46,156 bases of DNA from a virus, in the IMG/VR virus record IMGVR_UViG_3300011013_000025, positions 1 to 46,156 of that record. The stretch is one strand, 5' to 3'. This document shows, one piece after another, positions 46,067-46,156 of this stretch (the first letter of the stretch is position 1; every line of letters starts with the position of its first letter). The notes under the pieces are model-generated. The model made no database searches. It was not told the DNA's origin and saw only the letters and a list, made by a program, of their open reading frames with translations. The translations under genes and the position numbers were made by a program.

Positions 46067-46156
46067 TTATATTTTAATAGTTATACCTATTGACACTATA
46101 AAAGCGCCGCTTGCTATTGCAAGTGTGTTTGCGTTGTTACCTAGCTTTTGTTTATG
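46067..46156 (-). CDS. Partial gene, C-terminus of a membrane-type protein
   Basis: Only the last 29 residues are in the window; the reading frame stays open to the right edge. They read KLGNNANTLAIASGAFIVSIGITIKI after a short start. The second half is hydrophobic and ends in a basic residue, like a membrane span at the end of the protein. It reads towards the late arm, so transcripts converge at the terminator at 45987-46018. The function is unknown. Confidence 0.45.
   Translation of the reverse strand, partial: HKQKLGNNANTLAIASGAFIVSIGITIKI

Noticed and set aside
45956-46093. Plus-strand ORF of 45 residues after the giant gene
   Set aside because: It reads through the strong bidirectional terminator and overlaps the minus-strand genes, so it is probably not a gene.
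1-46156. tRNA genes, CRISPR arrays and insertion sequences
   Set aside because: I saw no cloverleaf-like sequence, no regularly spaced repeats and no transposase or terminal repeats. A tRNA scan could still find a cryptic one.

Overview
The window is the late (structural, packaging and lysis) arm of a tailed, probably podovirus-like double-stranded DNA phage. The likely host is a member of the Bacteroidota, perhaps a marine flavobacterium. This rests on the AT-rich sequence, on starts of the type AATT-ATG or TAATG that mostly lack a Shine-Dalgarno sequence, and on a head-tail gene order and protein types that recall crAss-like and related Bacteroidota phages. That order is a ~740-residue terminase, an ~800-residue portal with a coiled-coil tail, a scaffold, a ~485-residue capsid protein, ring or adaptor proteins, a muzzle-like pair and giant cargo proteins. 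I recalled these families from memory and ran no searches. No replication, transcription or integration genes are present, so this is part of a genome.

Layout. Bases 1-534 carry no convincing gene. They hold GC-rich patches in AT-rich DNA, a tandem 20-base repeat, several inverted repeats and a weak candidate promoter. From 535 to 45939 every gene reads rightward, tightly packed and often overlapping by 1-17 bases. Section 535-3305 has a very basic small protein, two related small proteins, a repeat-bearing fibre protein and a small conserved protein. Section 3329-5129 is a groEL-groES pair. Section 5142-7268 has two lysine-rich proteins, a winged-helix-like protein and small ORFs. Section 7268-8648 is a lysis cassette: small membrane proteins, an L,D-transpeptidase-like enzyme and a GTA-type holin. 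Section 8650-12720 holds a small virion-like protein, two LamG (concanavalin-like) proteins with four such domains in total, a coiled-coil membrane protein and small proteins. Section 12940-13545 is a protein that looks like two GroES folds in tandem. It leads into a candidate small terminase, the large terminase, the portal, the scaffold and the major capsid protein. Hairpin terminators follow the capsid gene and each of the next two genes. Connector and tail genes (22317-29190), a cupin and three probable ejection or cargo proteins follow. The last is a 4686-residue giant with HExxH metallopeptidase-like and HAD phosphatase-like motifs. A bidirectional terminator at 45987-46018 separates this arm from genes on the opposite strand, of which a partial membrane-type C-terminus and a possible 13-residue cysteine-rich peptide are visible.

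Working together: the capsid, portal, scaffold and terminase build and fill the head. The ring and muzzle-like proteins form the short tail. The fibre and LamG proteins probably contact the host surface. The ejection proteins, including the giant, probably travel in the particle. The chaperonin pair and the tandem-GroES protein suggest a phage-owned folding system for some of these large virion proteins. That chaperone set and the multidomain giant protein are the most unusual parts of the window.
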